64,000 nucleotides of DNA from PNON01 sp964387025 (GTDB taxonomy: Bacteria; Chloroflexota; Anaerolineae; Anaerolineales; Anaerolineaceae), in NCBI GenBank assembly GCA_964387025.1, contig CAYLUZ010000003.1, positions 1-64,000 on the forward strand, given 5' to 3'. The notes below the pieces were generated by a model. It searched no databases. It saw nothing but the letters and a program-made list of their open reading frames with translations, and was not told where the DNA came from. A program made the position numbers and the translations under genes. Within the stretch, counting starts at the first letter, position 1; every line of letters begins with the position of its first letter. Of this stretch, positions 23,953-32,333 are shown piece by piece.

Positions 23953-25539
23953 CTATACCCTCTTGACCAGAGTGCGGATCTGTTCGTGCATATACAGGGG
24001 CAGGTAGTACAACCCGCCAGCATTCTTTCCGCTGGAGCCGGAGCCTTTCCAGCCACCGAAGGGTTGGAATCCCGGCCAAGCGCCAGTGGTACAACCCTGC
24101 GGACGGTTAGCATACGTCACACCTGCCTCAATCTTATCGAAAAACCAATTCGTTTCTTCAGGTGAACCGTAGAACCCCGCAGTCAAGCCATACATTACGT
24201 TGTTGGCGCGCGCCATGCCTTCATCCAGCGAGTCTACTGGGGCGGCCATGGCAATGGGCAGGAACATCTCATCCTGCCAGAGATGATGGTCGGCGGGCAC
24301 TTCCGCCGCAATCGTTGGGGAGCAGAAATATCCGTTTGCGAATGCGCCATCTGTCAGGACCTTGCCACCGGTGAGGATCTTACCAGCCAGGCTTAACTCG
24401 CCGCAGAAGGTCTGATAGTCGCGATAGGCGGCTTTATTCACCACAGGTCCCATATTGGCTGTACGGTCGGTTGGGTCAGCTACGACCAGCTTATTGGTCA
24501 GATCCACCACTTTCGTCATGAGCGTATCATACACAGGACGCTCGATGAAGATGCGAGATAGTGCAGAGCACTTCTGCCCCTGCAGACCAAAAGCCGAGCG
24601 CACGATGCCGGTGGCGGCGTCATCCAAATTTCCATATTTTGAAACGATGACGGGATTCTTGCCGCCCAATTCCAGAATTGCCGGACGAGTCCACTTACTG
24701 CCGCAGAAATCGCGCCCGATCTTCATCCCCACATCGAATGAACCGGTGAAGGTAACCCCGGCAACCAACGGGCTGTCGATGAGAGTCTGCCCCAGCGTGC
24801 TGCCCGGTCCTGATACATAGTTGTACACGCCATCCGGTATGCCGGCGTCTCTGAAGCATTCTGCGATCAGGCGGGCGGTCCAGGGTGTGTCGGTGGCGGG
24901 TTTCATCACGAGGGTATTGCCAGTTACCAGGGCTGCACCGGCAGGACCGCCTGTCAGCGCTGCCGGGAAGTTAAAGGGAGAGATCACCAGCCAAACGCCA
25001 TAAGGGCGTAGGATTGAGATATTGGTGGAGAGGAAACCGTTTAGTGGATCGCGTCCCATTTCGTGAATGAAGCCGTCGTTGGCCTCCATGCGGTCGCAGG
25101 AGTAACGCAGCAGGTCGGCCGTTTCAGCCACATCCCCCAACGCTTCCATACGGTTCTTGCCCACTTCCAGTGAGACAATGACGCCCATCTCAAAGGTGCG
25201 GCTGTCCATGATTTCGGCTGCCTTGCGCACCAGGCGGACGCGCTCCTGCCAGGGAGTATAGCTCCAGGCGGGGTAGGCTTTATGCGCGGCTTCCAATGCT
25301 AATTGTGCATCAGCAGACGAGCCTTTCTGAAAAATGCCCAGCACCTGTGCCGTGTCAGTGGGCGAATGGTTTTCAAACTTTTCCGTAGAGAAATGATCTT
25401 TCCCGTTGATGAGCATTCCATGCTCTTTGCCCAGCCAGGTCTTTACCGCGGCTAGTGCTTCTGCATAGCGGGTGTGTAATTCTTCGGGTGGGTTGAACAT
25501 GGTGGAGTAAGTCAGTTTAAAGCTGCTGTCTGTTGTCAT
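23953..25539 (-). CDS. pruA: Delta-1-pyrroline-5-carboxylate / L-glutamate semialdehyde dehydrogenase
   Basis: A 528-residue NAD-dependent aldehyde dehydrogenase. Motifs: WVISPFNFP-type WLVISPFNFPAALTGGPAGA, VTFTGSFDVG, ELGGKNPVIV, catalytic Cys in GLQGQKCSALSR, and the C-terminal YANRPQGCTTGAWPGFQPFGG loop. That loop is typical of the P5C dehydrogenase clade (RocA/PruA), which oxidises glutamate semialdehyde to glutamate in proline and arginine breakdown. CAGGAGG precedes the ATG. Its operon partners are CoA-transferase subunits and not proline dehydrogenase, so another aldehyde substrate is possible. Confidence 0.88.
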   Translation of the reverse strand: MTTDSSFKLTYSTMFNPPEELHTRYAEALAAVKTWLGKEHGMLINGKDHFSTEKFENHSPTDTAQVLGIFQKGSSADAQLALEAAHKAYPAWSYTPWQERVRLVRKAAEIMDSRTFEMGVIVSLEVGKNRMEALGDVAETADLLRYSCDRMEANDGFIHEMGRDPLNGFLSTNISILRPYGVWLVISPFNFPAALTGGPAGAALVTGNTLVMKPATDTPWTARLIAECFRDAGIPDGVYNYVSGPGSTLGQTLIDSPLVAGVTFTGSFDVGMKIGRDFCGSKWTRPAILELGGKNPVIVSKYGNLDDAATGIVRSAFGLQGQKCSALSRIFIERPVYDTLMTKVVDLTNKLVVADPTDRTANMGPVVNKAAYRDYQTFCGELSLAGKILTGGKVLTDGAFANGYFCSPTIAAEVPADHHLWQDEMFLPIAMAAPVDSLDEGMARANNVMYGLTAGFYGSPEETNWFFDKIEAGVTYANRPQGCTTGAWPGFQPFGGWKGSGSSGKNAGGLYYLPLYMHEQIRTLVKRV

Positions 25540-25595
25540 ACAAACATCGCCTCCTGATTTGGATTGGGTTTGGCCCGTTGAACAGGGCTTTCATG

Positions 25596-25624
25596 AGTAT
25601 ATCCCATGACGACATGCGCGTCAA
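25596..25624 (-). promoter_or_regulatory. Promoter of the pruA-CoA transferase operon
   Basis: On the minus strand, TTGACG at 25624-25619, a 17-bp spacer and TATACT at 25601-25596: near-consensus. Transcription should begin about 50 nt before the pruA ATG. A GC-rich inverted repeat lies just upstream. Confidence 0.75.
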
Positions 25625-25646
25625 AGAGCCCCCCTGGCTACGCCGT

Positions 25647-25676
25647 CCCCCCAAATATCTTCGAGCATTTGAGGGG
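25647..25676. repeat. Inverted repeat upstream of the pruA promoter
   Basis: CCCCCCAAAT and ATTTGAGGGG, 10-bp arms with one mismatch around a 10-nt centre. It lies 22 bp upstream of the -35 of the pruA promoter. It could be an activator or repressor site, or part of an intergenic C/G-rich repeat like that at 32334. Confidence 0.45.
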
Positions 25677-25695
25677 ATGAAAGGGGCCTAGGTGG

Positions 25696-25732
25696 AGGAA
25701 GGAGTGGGACAGGAAGGAGTGGGACAGGAAGG
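25696..25732. repeat. Short tandem repeat, 15-bp unit
   Basis: The unit AGGAAGGAGTGGGAC occurs twice in tandem and then partly (AGGAAGG). It lies in the gap of about 300 bp between pruA and the following plus-strand gene, which otherwise holds the two promoters and the inverted repeat. No other feature is seen there. Confidence 0.8.
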
Positions 25733-25762
25733 CTTTTTTCTTATTGGCTACAATGATAGTTA

Positions 25763-25791
25763 TTGTTCCGGCGGTTCCATTTTTGTACAAT
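25763..25791 (+). promoter_or_regulatory. Promoter of the interrupted lipoprotein gene
   Basis: TTGTTC at 25763-25768, 17 bp, TACAAT at 25786-25791. The start codon lies about 48 nt further, with GGAGGG before it. Confidence 0.5.
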
Positions 25792-25838
25792 AAGAATAGG
25801 TATGCGTTGTTTTTTTAGTCATTTATGGAGGGATGATG

Positions 25839-26501
25839 ATGACTAGAATTAACTTATCGATACTGATTCTGCAGCTTTCATCTATAGCCTGTGTTGTGCC
25901 AATTGTCGGTGAGGTGGGTAGAAACTTCATAAATAATTTTATTGACCTGGAAGATCAGACTCCAGATCCTGAATATCCTGCTTTCTCCACTCCTGTGGAT
26001 AATTCCACCATAAAAGATGGTATCGCTCAGGCAGCTGGAACTTATAAAGGCACATCCAATATTTCGGATATCTGGGTGAAGTCATTTGGCGGGAATGTGT
26101 ATCTCAACAATTTTAAGATCACTATCGACAAAACAGGGAAGATCACCGGCATCCTGGAATCTTTCTGAGAGACCAAGGATAGCGAACCCATGAGCTGGGA
26201 ACTGTCTCCCGGGGCTGCACTTCACTATTGTGTCACACGGATGAGCAATATGGACCAGGGCACGATCATGGGAAGCTTGATGGAGCCGGATGGCAGCCGT
26301 CCGTATATTTACGGCCTGATCGAGATTAATATGTCAGCTAAAAAACAGATCTTCCGTTCAGACTGTCCGGCAGAATATGAAGAGAATCTGGGTTACTATA
26401 AGATCTATGCTGATATCTATATCAATGGAGATAAGCTTACCGGAAAAGTGAATAATGATGTCGGTGGAACTTCGCTTACGATCGAAGCGGCAAAACAGTG
26501 A
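25839..26501 (+). pseudogene. Exported lipoprotein gene interrupted by an in-frame TGA
   Basis: Two ORFs in the same reading frame separated only by the TGA at 26166-26168. The first encodes an N-terminal signal ending in a lipobox-like SSIAC, then a region ending ITGILESF. The second continues ETKDSEPMSWELSPGAALHY and runs to AAKQ. Read together they form one protein of about 220 residues. A TGG codon at the TGA would restore it. I see no ribosome-binding site ahead of the internal ATG at 26190, so the second half is unlikely to be made alone. GGAGGG before the start supports translation from 25839 (two further ATGs precede it). I do not recognise the family. A sequencing error is possible. 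Confidence 0.65.
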
Positions 26502-26571
26502 CCAGACTGGGCAAAATTGGACAAAGGCTCCTATGGGATGGTAACGTGATGTTGTGCAGTCGATGTAGTTG

Positions 26572-27564
26572 TTAGGAAGCAACCTTATTTAAAGGTGTTT
26601 GGGCTTCATCTGCCAGAGTTTTAGTCACATTTGGATCCGCAATAATGGCTTTGAGAGCCAGACTGTATGCAGTTTGAAAAGACTGCTCCCTGTTTGTTGT
26701 AACATCAGGGGTAACACCGGTGCCTTCCCAGTTAGTCCCCGTAGCCGGATTGATCGAACGTCCTATGGGAATGAATACATCAAAATGAGGATGCAACCGG
26801 AAAGGAGCACCAATATTAGCCCCACCGCCGGTTGTCTCTCCAACCAGAATTGCCCTTTGGCGGGTTTTAAGGTTGTAGGCAAATTCTTCACCACCTGAGA
26901 ATGTAGTTTTACTAGTCAGTAGATAGACCGGTTTTTCAGTATAGCGGAGACCGGGAACATACGGTAGTGTCCAATATTGATCGGTGAAGTCATTTTTGCG
27001 CCAGTAGAGGCTGTTCAGGTGTACTCGATCCTCAGTAAATAGATAGGTGGAAATTAATGAAACCATGCCCGGGTCACCACCGCGGCAATTACGTAGATCA
27101 ATGATCAAAGAATTTGTATGTGCCAGGAAATTCATGGCCGCAATCGCAGTTTCACCACCCCAATCCGGGAAGTAGAATTCGTAAATATCCAAATATCCCA
27201 CATTTCCGGGCAATCTTTCCACTTTGTGAATGCCAAAATTATCCAGTATCGCCTTTTGATGCCACTCATCCAACCATTCCTGATTTTGGCCAAGGGAGCC
27301 ATCCTGGTCCGGTAGAGGATTATCATGCCATTTGACAACCAGATGGTCATCGTGGTTCACCTCGCGGATATGGAGGGTGAGGGCTGAAGCGAAGGCATTC
27401 CCGCTTGTTATAGATGAATAATCCCCATCCTCCATATGTTTCTGGAGGAGAATGGAAATTTCGTCAGCGATGGTTGGAAAAACGTATTCAGCCTTAAGAA
27501 TTGATGTGAGGTTTTGAATTATTTCAGCTTGAATGGCAGGATTTACATTCAAAATTTGATCCAT
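26572..27564 (-). CDS. S41-family (tail-specific protease-like) peptidase
   Basis: A 330-residue protein with an N-terminal helical cap and a C-terminal S41 catalytic fold. It shows NSLIIDLRNCRGGDPGMVSL, then YLLTSKTTFSGGEEFAYNLK with the nucleophile Ser in TFSGGE and the Lys four turns on, then ILVGETTGGGANIGAPF. No signal peptide and no PDZ domain are visible, so it resembles the short cytosolic or IRBP-like members rather than CtpA. GAGG precedes the ATG. The substrate is unknown. Confidence 0.83.
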   Translation of the reverse strand: MDQILNVNPAIQAEIIQNLTSILKAEYVFPTIADEISILLQKHMEDGDYSSITSGNAFASALTLHIREVNHDDHLVVKWHDNPLPDQDGSLGQNQEWLDEWHQKAILDNFGIHKVERLPGNVGYLDIYEFYFPDWGGETAIAAMNFLAHTNSLIIDLRNCRGGDPGMVSLISTYLFTEDRVHLNSLYWRKNDFTDQYWTLPYVPGLRYTEKPVYLLTSKTTFSGGEEFAYNLKTRQRAILVGETTGGGANIGAPFRLHPHFDVFIPIGRSINPATGTNWEGTGVTPDVTTNREQSFQTAYSLALKAIIADPNVTKTLADEAQTPLNKVAS

Positions 27565-27705
27565 ATTAACCTCTACATATCATTATGACATAAATTTCGA
27601 CGATCATCATTTAGATTGGATAATGGAGGGGACTTAACTCCCATTTTCCAAAAAATTTACCTTCCGTTTACTGCAAGACTGGTCACGCTTCAGGATAATG
27701 GGAAC

Positions 27706-28647
27706 ATGACAACTGAATCGATCTCCCCTTTACTGTCTGCAATGAGTTCGCGCCTAGAAACAGGTGCAGTTACTTCAAATTCCAATTCAAATACTGGCGC
27801 AGAATTTCAACAGGTGCTTTCTGCCCTGATCATGAGCCAGCTTTCCAATCCTCTAAGTTCGGGTGATGACAGCTCCGGCCAGGCAGCGAGTGATCCACTG
27901 TCCTCGATCATGTCACTATTGATGAACCAGTTCAGCGGTGGGAGCAGCGACATCGGCATGTTGATGAACCAGATCAGCAGCGGCAGCAGGAGTTCAGCCG
28001 GGTTACTCAGTCAATTTAATGCACCGCAGATCTCCCTTGCACAGGCGCACGGTCTGCAGATTAATCAATTCGCCGCGGACAAGGAAATGGGCGGGGACGG
28101 GGTCAACTCCAACTGCGGACCAACCTCCCTGGTGATGGCGCTGCGCGGCCTGGGTTTGTCGATCCGAGGAGAGGGCGAGACAACCTCCAACGGCGCAGCA
28201 GTGGACCTGGCCAGACGCATGATGGTGGCGGATAATTCCCGCGACGGTATTGACTCTAAAGGCCGTCGGGTTGAGGGAGAACAGAATTTCTTCACTGATT
28301 TTGACGACCTGGCGCGCGGCGTACTGGCTGCCGGCGGGAAGAGCGAGATGATTGGCGAAAGCGCGTCTTCGATCCGCTCTGCATTGATGAGCGGGGCAAA
28401 AGTGATCGTAAGCGGGACGTTCGTTGGTAAATCGACTCTGCCGTGGACCGGGGATCGCGGCCCGGATAATAAGAAAGCTCCGGGTGGTGCGACCATGCAT
28501 ATTGTGGCAGTCACCGGGTACAATGCGGCAGCGAACAGCTTCATCATCAACGATCCCGCCCGGCTCAAACCCATCGAAGTTTCAGCCGGTCAACTGGAGA
28601 GCTTTATGGAAGGCAATGCCGGGGCGATGGCCATCCGCAGGGGTTGA
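27706..28647 (+). CDS. C39-like cysteine peptidase domain protein with low-complexity N-terminus
   Basis: A protein of about 313 residues. The first 110 residues are Ser/Gly/Asn-rich with a repeated LMNQ[FI]S-x-GS element (residues 72-95) and look disordered. The C-terminal part is a papain-like C39 domain with Cys137 in NSNCGPTSLVMAL, His265 in TMHIVAVTGY and Asp283 in IINDPARLK, spaced as a catalytic triad. No signal peptide is visible. The ATG at 27706 is preceded by a weak GGGA. The longer in-frame ORF from 27616 would add 30 residues without a better site. Possibly a secreted or cell-surface peptidase, but export is not shown. Confidence 0.7.
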   Translation: MTTESISPLLSAMSSRLETGAVTSNSNSNTGAEFQQVLSALIMSQLSNPLSSGDDSSGQAASDPLSSIMSLLMNQFSGGSSDIGMLMNQISSGSRSSAGLLSQFNAPQISLAQAHGLQINQFAADKEMGGDGVNSNCGPTSLVMALRGLGLSIRGEGETTSNGAAVDLARRMMVADNSRDGIDSKGRRVEGEQNFFTDFDDLARGVLAAGGKSEMIGESASSIRSALMSGAKVIVSGTFVGKSTLPWTGDRGPDNKKAPGGATMHIVAVTGYNAAANSFIINDPARLKPIEVSAGQLESFMEGNAGAMAIRRG

Positions 28648-28656
28648 AATTGAATA

Positions 28657-28696
28657 GGGCAGACATATAATTCCCGAAGGGTAAATAGGTCTGCCC
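28657..28696. repeat. Stable inverted repeat between convergent genes
   Basis: GGGCAGAC and GTCTGCCC as outer arms (perfect 8 bp), with an inner CCC-GAA-GGG. There is no T-run on either strand, so it is not a classic intrinsic terminator. It may stabilise the 3' end of the upstream mRNA. Confidence 0.6.
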
Positions 28697-28751
28697 CAAG
28701 ATCGGTTATTCAAATTGGCGGTTTGGGTAAGGCTTAACCTGATCTTCTTCT

Positions 28752-29384
28752 TTACTTTTCCAAATACAATCCGCCGGTACTTTCCAGCCAATCGGCGATT
28801 CTATCCGCGGCGAGTGGAACATTATCGTCCGAGATATTCAGCTCCAGGGTGGGCAGAATCGATTCACCCACTAGGCGGCGAATCAATTCCTGTTCACGAA
28901 CGAACTCTTGCAGGTCATCATATTGGGAGGGTTTACCTGAGACTTTGATACGCTCCTCCCTGGCGGCAGCGAATGAGTCGGGGGTGCGATTCATGAAGAC
29001 CAGGTGGAAACCCAACGGCAGCAGGCGCTGTTCGAGCCAGAGGAAGTTGTAATCGACCCCGCGAGCTTGTAATTGGCAGGCGCGAGTGGAGATGTGGAAG
29101 CGGTCAACGATCCAGGAGTAATAACGCTGCAATTCGAACAACCGCGCCCAGGTATGGTAAGTTTCCATGGCCAGGGTTTCTTCCTCGGGTGCAAAGTTGA
29201 TGAGTCCACGACCCCAGGGAAAGTTGGTGAAGGCGCACCATTCACCTGAGATAAGTGGGGAATGGTAGCGGTATTTACGCGGTCCAACAATACGTGGATG
29301 TTCATTAAGCGCGAACGCGAGGTCGGTTTTATGGGTGAGGCGTGTACCTTCCAGGATGATCTTGGGGACGAGTTTATTAGACAT
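28752..29384 (-). CDS. P-loop protein distantly related to thymidylate kinase
   Basis: A 210-residue protein that starts KLVPKIILEGTRLTHKTDLA, a strand followed by a loop placed like the FEGxxGxGKST Walker A of thymidylate kinases, but with the loop glycines missing (EGTRLTHKT). A DRFHIST segment resembles the DR motif of TMK-like kinases, and a lid-like Arg-rich stretch (REERIKVSGK) follows. It may bind nucleotide weakly or not at all. The start lies 6 nt after a TATAAT on the same strand and has no ribosome-binding site, which fits a leaderless message. The function is unknown. Confidence 0.55.
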   Translation of the reverse strand: MSNKLVPKIILEGTRLTHKTDLAFALNEHPRIVGPRKYRYHSPLISGEWCAFTNFPWGRGLINFAPEEETLAMETYHTWARLFELQRYYSWIVDRFHISTRACQLQARGVDYNFLWLEQRLLPLGFHLVFMNRTPDSFAAAREERIKVSGKPSQYDDLQEFVREQELIRRLVGESILPTLELNISDDNVPLAADRIADWLESTGGLYLEK

Positions 29385-29390
29385 TTTTCA

Positions 29391-29396
29391 ATTATA
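29391..29396 (-). promoter_or_regulatory. -10 box of a probable leaderless promoter
   Basis: TATAAT on the minus strand, six bases before the ATG at 29384. No good -35 is seen. The spacing puts the transcription start at or next to the A of the ATG. Confidence 0.45.
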
Positions 29397-29442
29397 TACC
29401 TGGATATCCCAACTGGATTTTGTTTATGACCTGTCCCCAGTT

Positions 29443-29451
29443 TGCTATAAT
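29443..29451 (+). promoter_or_regulatory. Extended -10 promoter of the DDN-family gene
   Basis: TGC-TATAAT, with a weak TTTATG 17 bp upstream of the hexamer. The gene's GGGAG site and ATG follow within 17 nt. Confidence 0.6.
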
Positions 29452-29467
29452 TGAGCTGGGAGAGGAC

Positions 29468-29917
29468 ATGGAAAAACAATCATTCAAACCACCGTCAGTA
29501 CATATATTCAAGACTCTTTATGCCATCGGGCTGGGTCCGATCGTGGGGCGGTTGGTATTGCTGCTTACGACCACAGGTCGCAAATCCGGACTGCCGAGGG
29601 TGACTGCACTGCAATATGAGCAGATCGATGGGGCGATCTACCTTGGCTCATCCAAAGGGATCCACGCCGACTGGGTGAGGAACATCCATGCCAAACCACA
29701 GGTGAAGATACTGGTGAAGAATCGCCGCTTGGATGGGTTGGCGGAGGTGGTGACTGATAGTGAGCGCATAGCCGATTTCATGGAGCTGCGGCTGGAAAGG
29801 CATCCCCGCATGATCGGGATGATCATGAAGTCGGAGGGGTTGCCGGAGAAACCCGGCCGGGTTGATCTGGTGGAATATTCCCGAAAGATTGCGATGGTGA
29901 TAGTAAAACCGGTGTAA
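29468..29917 (+). CDS. Deazaflavin (F420)-dependent nitroreductase-family protein
   Basis: A 149-residue split-barrel protein of the DDN family. It shows LTTTGRKSGLPRVTALQYEQ, YLGSSKGIHADWVRNIHAKP and VVTDSERIADFMELRLERHP. TGRKSG-x-PR and the W..N segment are family marks for F420 binding in the founding member of Mycobacterium. Whether this organism makes F420 cannot be seen here, and FMN or heme binding is also known in related barrels. The start at 29468 has GGGAGAGG upstream; the upstream in-frame ORF from 29420 includes the promoter and is rejected. Confidence 0.8.
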   Translation: MEKQSFKPPSVHIFKTLYAIGLGPIVGRLVLLLTTTGRKSGLPRVTALQYEQIDGAIYLGSSKGIHADWVRNIHAKPQVKILVKNRRLDGLAEVVTDSERIADFMELRLERHPRMIGMIMKSEGLPEKPGRVDLVEYSRKIAMVIVKPV

Positions 29918-30006
29918 GGGTGTGGTCGGCTGCTATTTTAAGGGCGAACAACTAGCGGGAGGACAAATTGGTCAACCCCTATGAGTCATTCTTCCTAAGT
30001 ATTTAC

Positions 30007-30283
30007 TTAACAAAAATTAATTACCAAAAATACCAAGAAAATTATTAAAAAAATTTCGCCAAAAGTAATACGGATTCTATTTAGTTTAATCCATCTTTTA
30101 GGGTCATTCAAACCATCATCCGCTAGCCATTTGCCCGGATACCAATTTGGGAAACTCGAGATAGTTTTTCTAGCGTTTAATAATGCTTTTTCCGGCTTGA
30201 ACCAAGCCATGTAAAAAAAAATATGATACAACCAGAAAATTAGTACCTATGAAAATCAAGCCGAGAACAGAAATATTATCCAT
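30007..30283 (-). pseudogene. Small two-TM membrane protein broken at an A9/T9 homopolymer
   Basis: On the minus strand an ORF from the ATG at 30283 begins MDNISVLGLIFIGTNFLVVS and enters a run of nine T. One fewer T would join it to the other frame, which continues MAWFKPEKALLNARKTISSF and ends in a second hydrophobic segment (FGEIFLIIFLVFLVINFC). The restored protein would be about 90 residues, with a membrane segment at each end and a soluble loop rich in Trp and Lys. The break may be real decay, phase variation at the homopolymer, or an assembly error. The family is not recognised. No clear ribosome-binding site is present. Confidence 0.55.
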
Positions 30284-30300
30284 TTTCAAGTTATGATATT

Positions 30301-30864
30301 TTAGGCTGTTATATTATTACTTTTTTGCCAATCATCCAAAGATTTGTATCCGGCATTAATTAACCATTTTATACTTGGCCACATTACTTTCATTTGATCA
30401 AAAATTATTGGCCAAACATTATTAGAATTAATTCCTTGCACTTCTTCTGGCTTTAAACGATATAAGTAATAAGCGTCGTCGATCGTATCAGAGCCTATAT
30501 ACCAGAATTGACCACAATATTTGCATTGTTTCAAATCCAACCAAGGAGTTCTTTTCTTGATTTCATCTAAATTATTAAATATTGTCTCCCACCCTGAATC
30601 GGCACAAATTGGAACTATGTCATAATCCTTCCAAGTTATACACGAACATTGCCTCGGGTCAATTTGATCAATTGAATTTTTTAGTAATTGTTTTAACTCC
30701 CAAACTTTATTCCGATCACGATAATCACAATTAACAATTAAATAATTCAAATGAGAACCAAAAAGCTGTTCAAGCTCAGGTGAGCGATATACCCATTGCT
30801 CGAAATCTTTAGTCTCTATTTCACCTCGGATAAATACCCATATGTTATTAATGAGACTATTCAT
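30301..30864 (-). CDS. Hypothetical protein with CxC and CxxC motifs
   Basis: A 187-residue acidic soluble protein, not recognised. It has PRQCSCITW and LKQCKYCGQFWYIGSD, suggesting a metal site, and many aromatic residues. Local base composition is clearly more AT-rich than its neighbours (runs of ATTATT and TTTTT, rare GC codons), and it shares this with the frameshifted ORF next to it. Both may be a small transferred segment. Size, composition and isolation recall immunity proteins, but there is no toxin partner in the window, so no function is claimed. No ribosome-binding site is evident. Confidence 0.55.
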   Translation of the reverse strand: MNSLINNIWVFIRGEIETKDFEQWVYRSPELEQLFGSHLNYLIVNCDYRDRNKVWELKQLLKNSIDQIDPRQCSCITWKDYDIVPICADSGWETIFNNLDEIKKRTPWLDLKQCKYCGQFWYIGSDTIDDAYYLYRLKPEEVQGINSNNVWPIIFDQMKVMWPSIKWLINAGYKSLDDWQKSNNITA

Positions 30865-30914
30865 AAGGAAATAAGTGAAGAACCCGATTTATATTTTTTT
30901 CTTTTTTGCATAGC

Positions 30915-32243
30915 TTACTTAAACACAACATCCGCAGGCATCCCGGGTTTGAGCTTGAAATCCGGGTTGGGAACTTCGATCTCGATGGCATAGACGGTTG
31001 TACGGCGGCCATCCACGGTTTGGACGTTGCGGGGGGTAAACTCGGCTTTATCGGCGATATGCTTCACCGAGCCGGTGAAGGTTTCGTCGGGGAAGGAATC
31101 CACGTTGATGGTCACGTTTTGACCAAGGGTGATCTCGCCGTAGCGGTTTTCGGGGACATACACAGTTAACTTCACCGTTGCCAGTTCACCGATCACCAGC
31201 AGGGTGCTGCCCGGGGATGCCATTTCGCCTGGCTCCACGTTGCGGGTGATGACCACACCATCAAGCGGGGATGAGAGCAGGGTCTTGGTGAGCTGTACTT
31301 CCAGCACAGCCCGGGCGGCTTTGGCCTGATCCAGGGCGGCATTCACCTGGTCCACGGCTGCTTGAGCCTGATCGACAGCAGCTTTGGCAGCGGCCACCTG
31401 CAATGAATCATCTGCGGTGAGGAGGGCATTGTAGCGGTCGAGGGCTTCATCGTAAGTTTGCTGCGCCAATGCGACCAGGGCACGGGCTTCCATCAGGTCT
31501 TCGGCCTGGTTATCAGTCAGCAGGAGGTCGTATTCCCGCTGGACAGCCCTGAGGACTTCTTTAGCCGCATCATATTGATCCTGGGCGGCGTTTTGCAGTT
31601 GTACCTGGTCGGCAGCGTTATTAGCCAGATCCAGCACGGTTTTGGCAGTTTTAAAGGCGGCTTCCGCATCCGCCAGGCGTTTTTCGATATCGGCCAAACC
31701 AGTCAGATTGAGTGTGGTGATCACCTGAGCCAGGTTGGTTTTCTGGTCATCCAGCTTCTTTTTCGCAGAATCAAGCTCCAATTTGGCTGAAGCCATACGT
31801 TCGGATTTATTGAAATACCAACCAGGCAGATCCACATCATCCGGCTGACCCTTCTTCCACAGGTTCGCGCGATTGACCGCATCCTGCAATTGGGCAGTAT
31901 TCACAACCAACTGGTACTGGATGTTGGCGGTGGCGAGGGCGGACTGCACGGTCTTCACATTGGCTTCAGCAAGGGTGACGGCAGCGCTGGAAGAATCGAG
32001 CTGTGCCTGGAGCAGGGTCTGATCGAGTGTGACCAGCATATCGCCTGTTTTGGCAGCCTGGCTTTCCTGGACCAATACTTCCCGGACAGAGCCGGCGATC
32101 TCCGGGGAAATATTTACTTCCCGGGCTGAAATGGTGCCGGAGGCTTTCAATTCGGTCGTATTTTTCGGGGCAAACACAGAACAACCCGAAAGAAAAGTGA
32201 GGATGATGAGCCATCCCATGAATTTACTGATATTTTTTACCAT
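30915..32243 (-). CDS. HlyD/membrane-fusion-type efflux adaptor lipoprotein
   Basis: A 442-residue lipoprotein with lipobox LSGC (residues 16-19, in LTFLSGCSVF). A biotinyl-lipoyl half (ASGTISAREVNISPEIAGSV, then VQESQAAKTGDMLVTLDQ) is followed by a very long Ala/Asp/Gln-rich coiled-coil hairpin (residues 60-310), the second lipoyl half (LSSPLDGVVITRNVEPGEMA) and a beta-barrel domain. GGAGG precedes the ATG at 32243; the longer in-frame ORF to 32333 is not supported. It is the last gene of a unit starting with two ABC ATPases, as in YbhG-YbhF exporters, but no permease gene is adjacent. Confidence 0.88.
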   Translation of the reverse strand: MVKNISKFMGWLIILTFLSGCSVFAPKNTTELKASGTISAREVNISPEIAGSVREVLVQESQAAKTGDMLVTLDQTLLQAQLDSSSAAVTLAEANVKTVQSALATANIQYQLVVNTAQLQDAVNRANLWKKGQPDDVDLPGWYFNKSERMASAKLELDSAKKKLDDQKTNLAQVITTLNLTGLADIEKRLADAEAAFKTAKTVLDLANNAADQVQLQNAAQDQYDAAKEVLRAVQREYDLLLTDNQAEDLMEARALVALAQQTYDEALDRYNALLTADDSLQVAAAKAAVDQAQAAVDQVNAALDQAKAARAVLEVQLTKTLLSSPLDGVVITRNVEPGEMASPGSTLLVIGELATVKLTVYVPENRYGEITLGQNVTINVDSFPDETFTGSVKHIADKAEFTPRNVQTVDGRRTTVYAIEIEVPNPDFKLKPGMPADVVFK

Positions 32244-32333
32244 TGCAGCCTCCGTTACTAAATTATCATTAATAATAACAAAAAACCCTCCGCCGGATAA
32301 GTCACCGGCATCTCCGCTGCGCTTCGACAACAA

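Noticed and set aside
25696..25732. CRISPR-like repeats
   Set aside because: Units are directly tandem, with no spacers and fewer than three copies.
26166..26168. TGA as a selenocysteine codon
   Set aside because: No SECIS-like hairpin was recognised after it and the protein is not a redox family; loss of a TGG is simpler.
28003..28574. Two long minus-strand ORFs opposite the C39-like gene
   Set aside because: They mirror a coding region with a clear Cys-His-Asp triad on the plus strand, and no promoter or start signal supports them.
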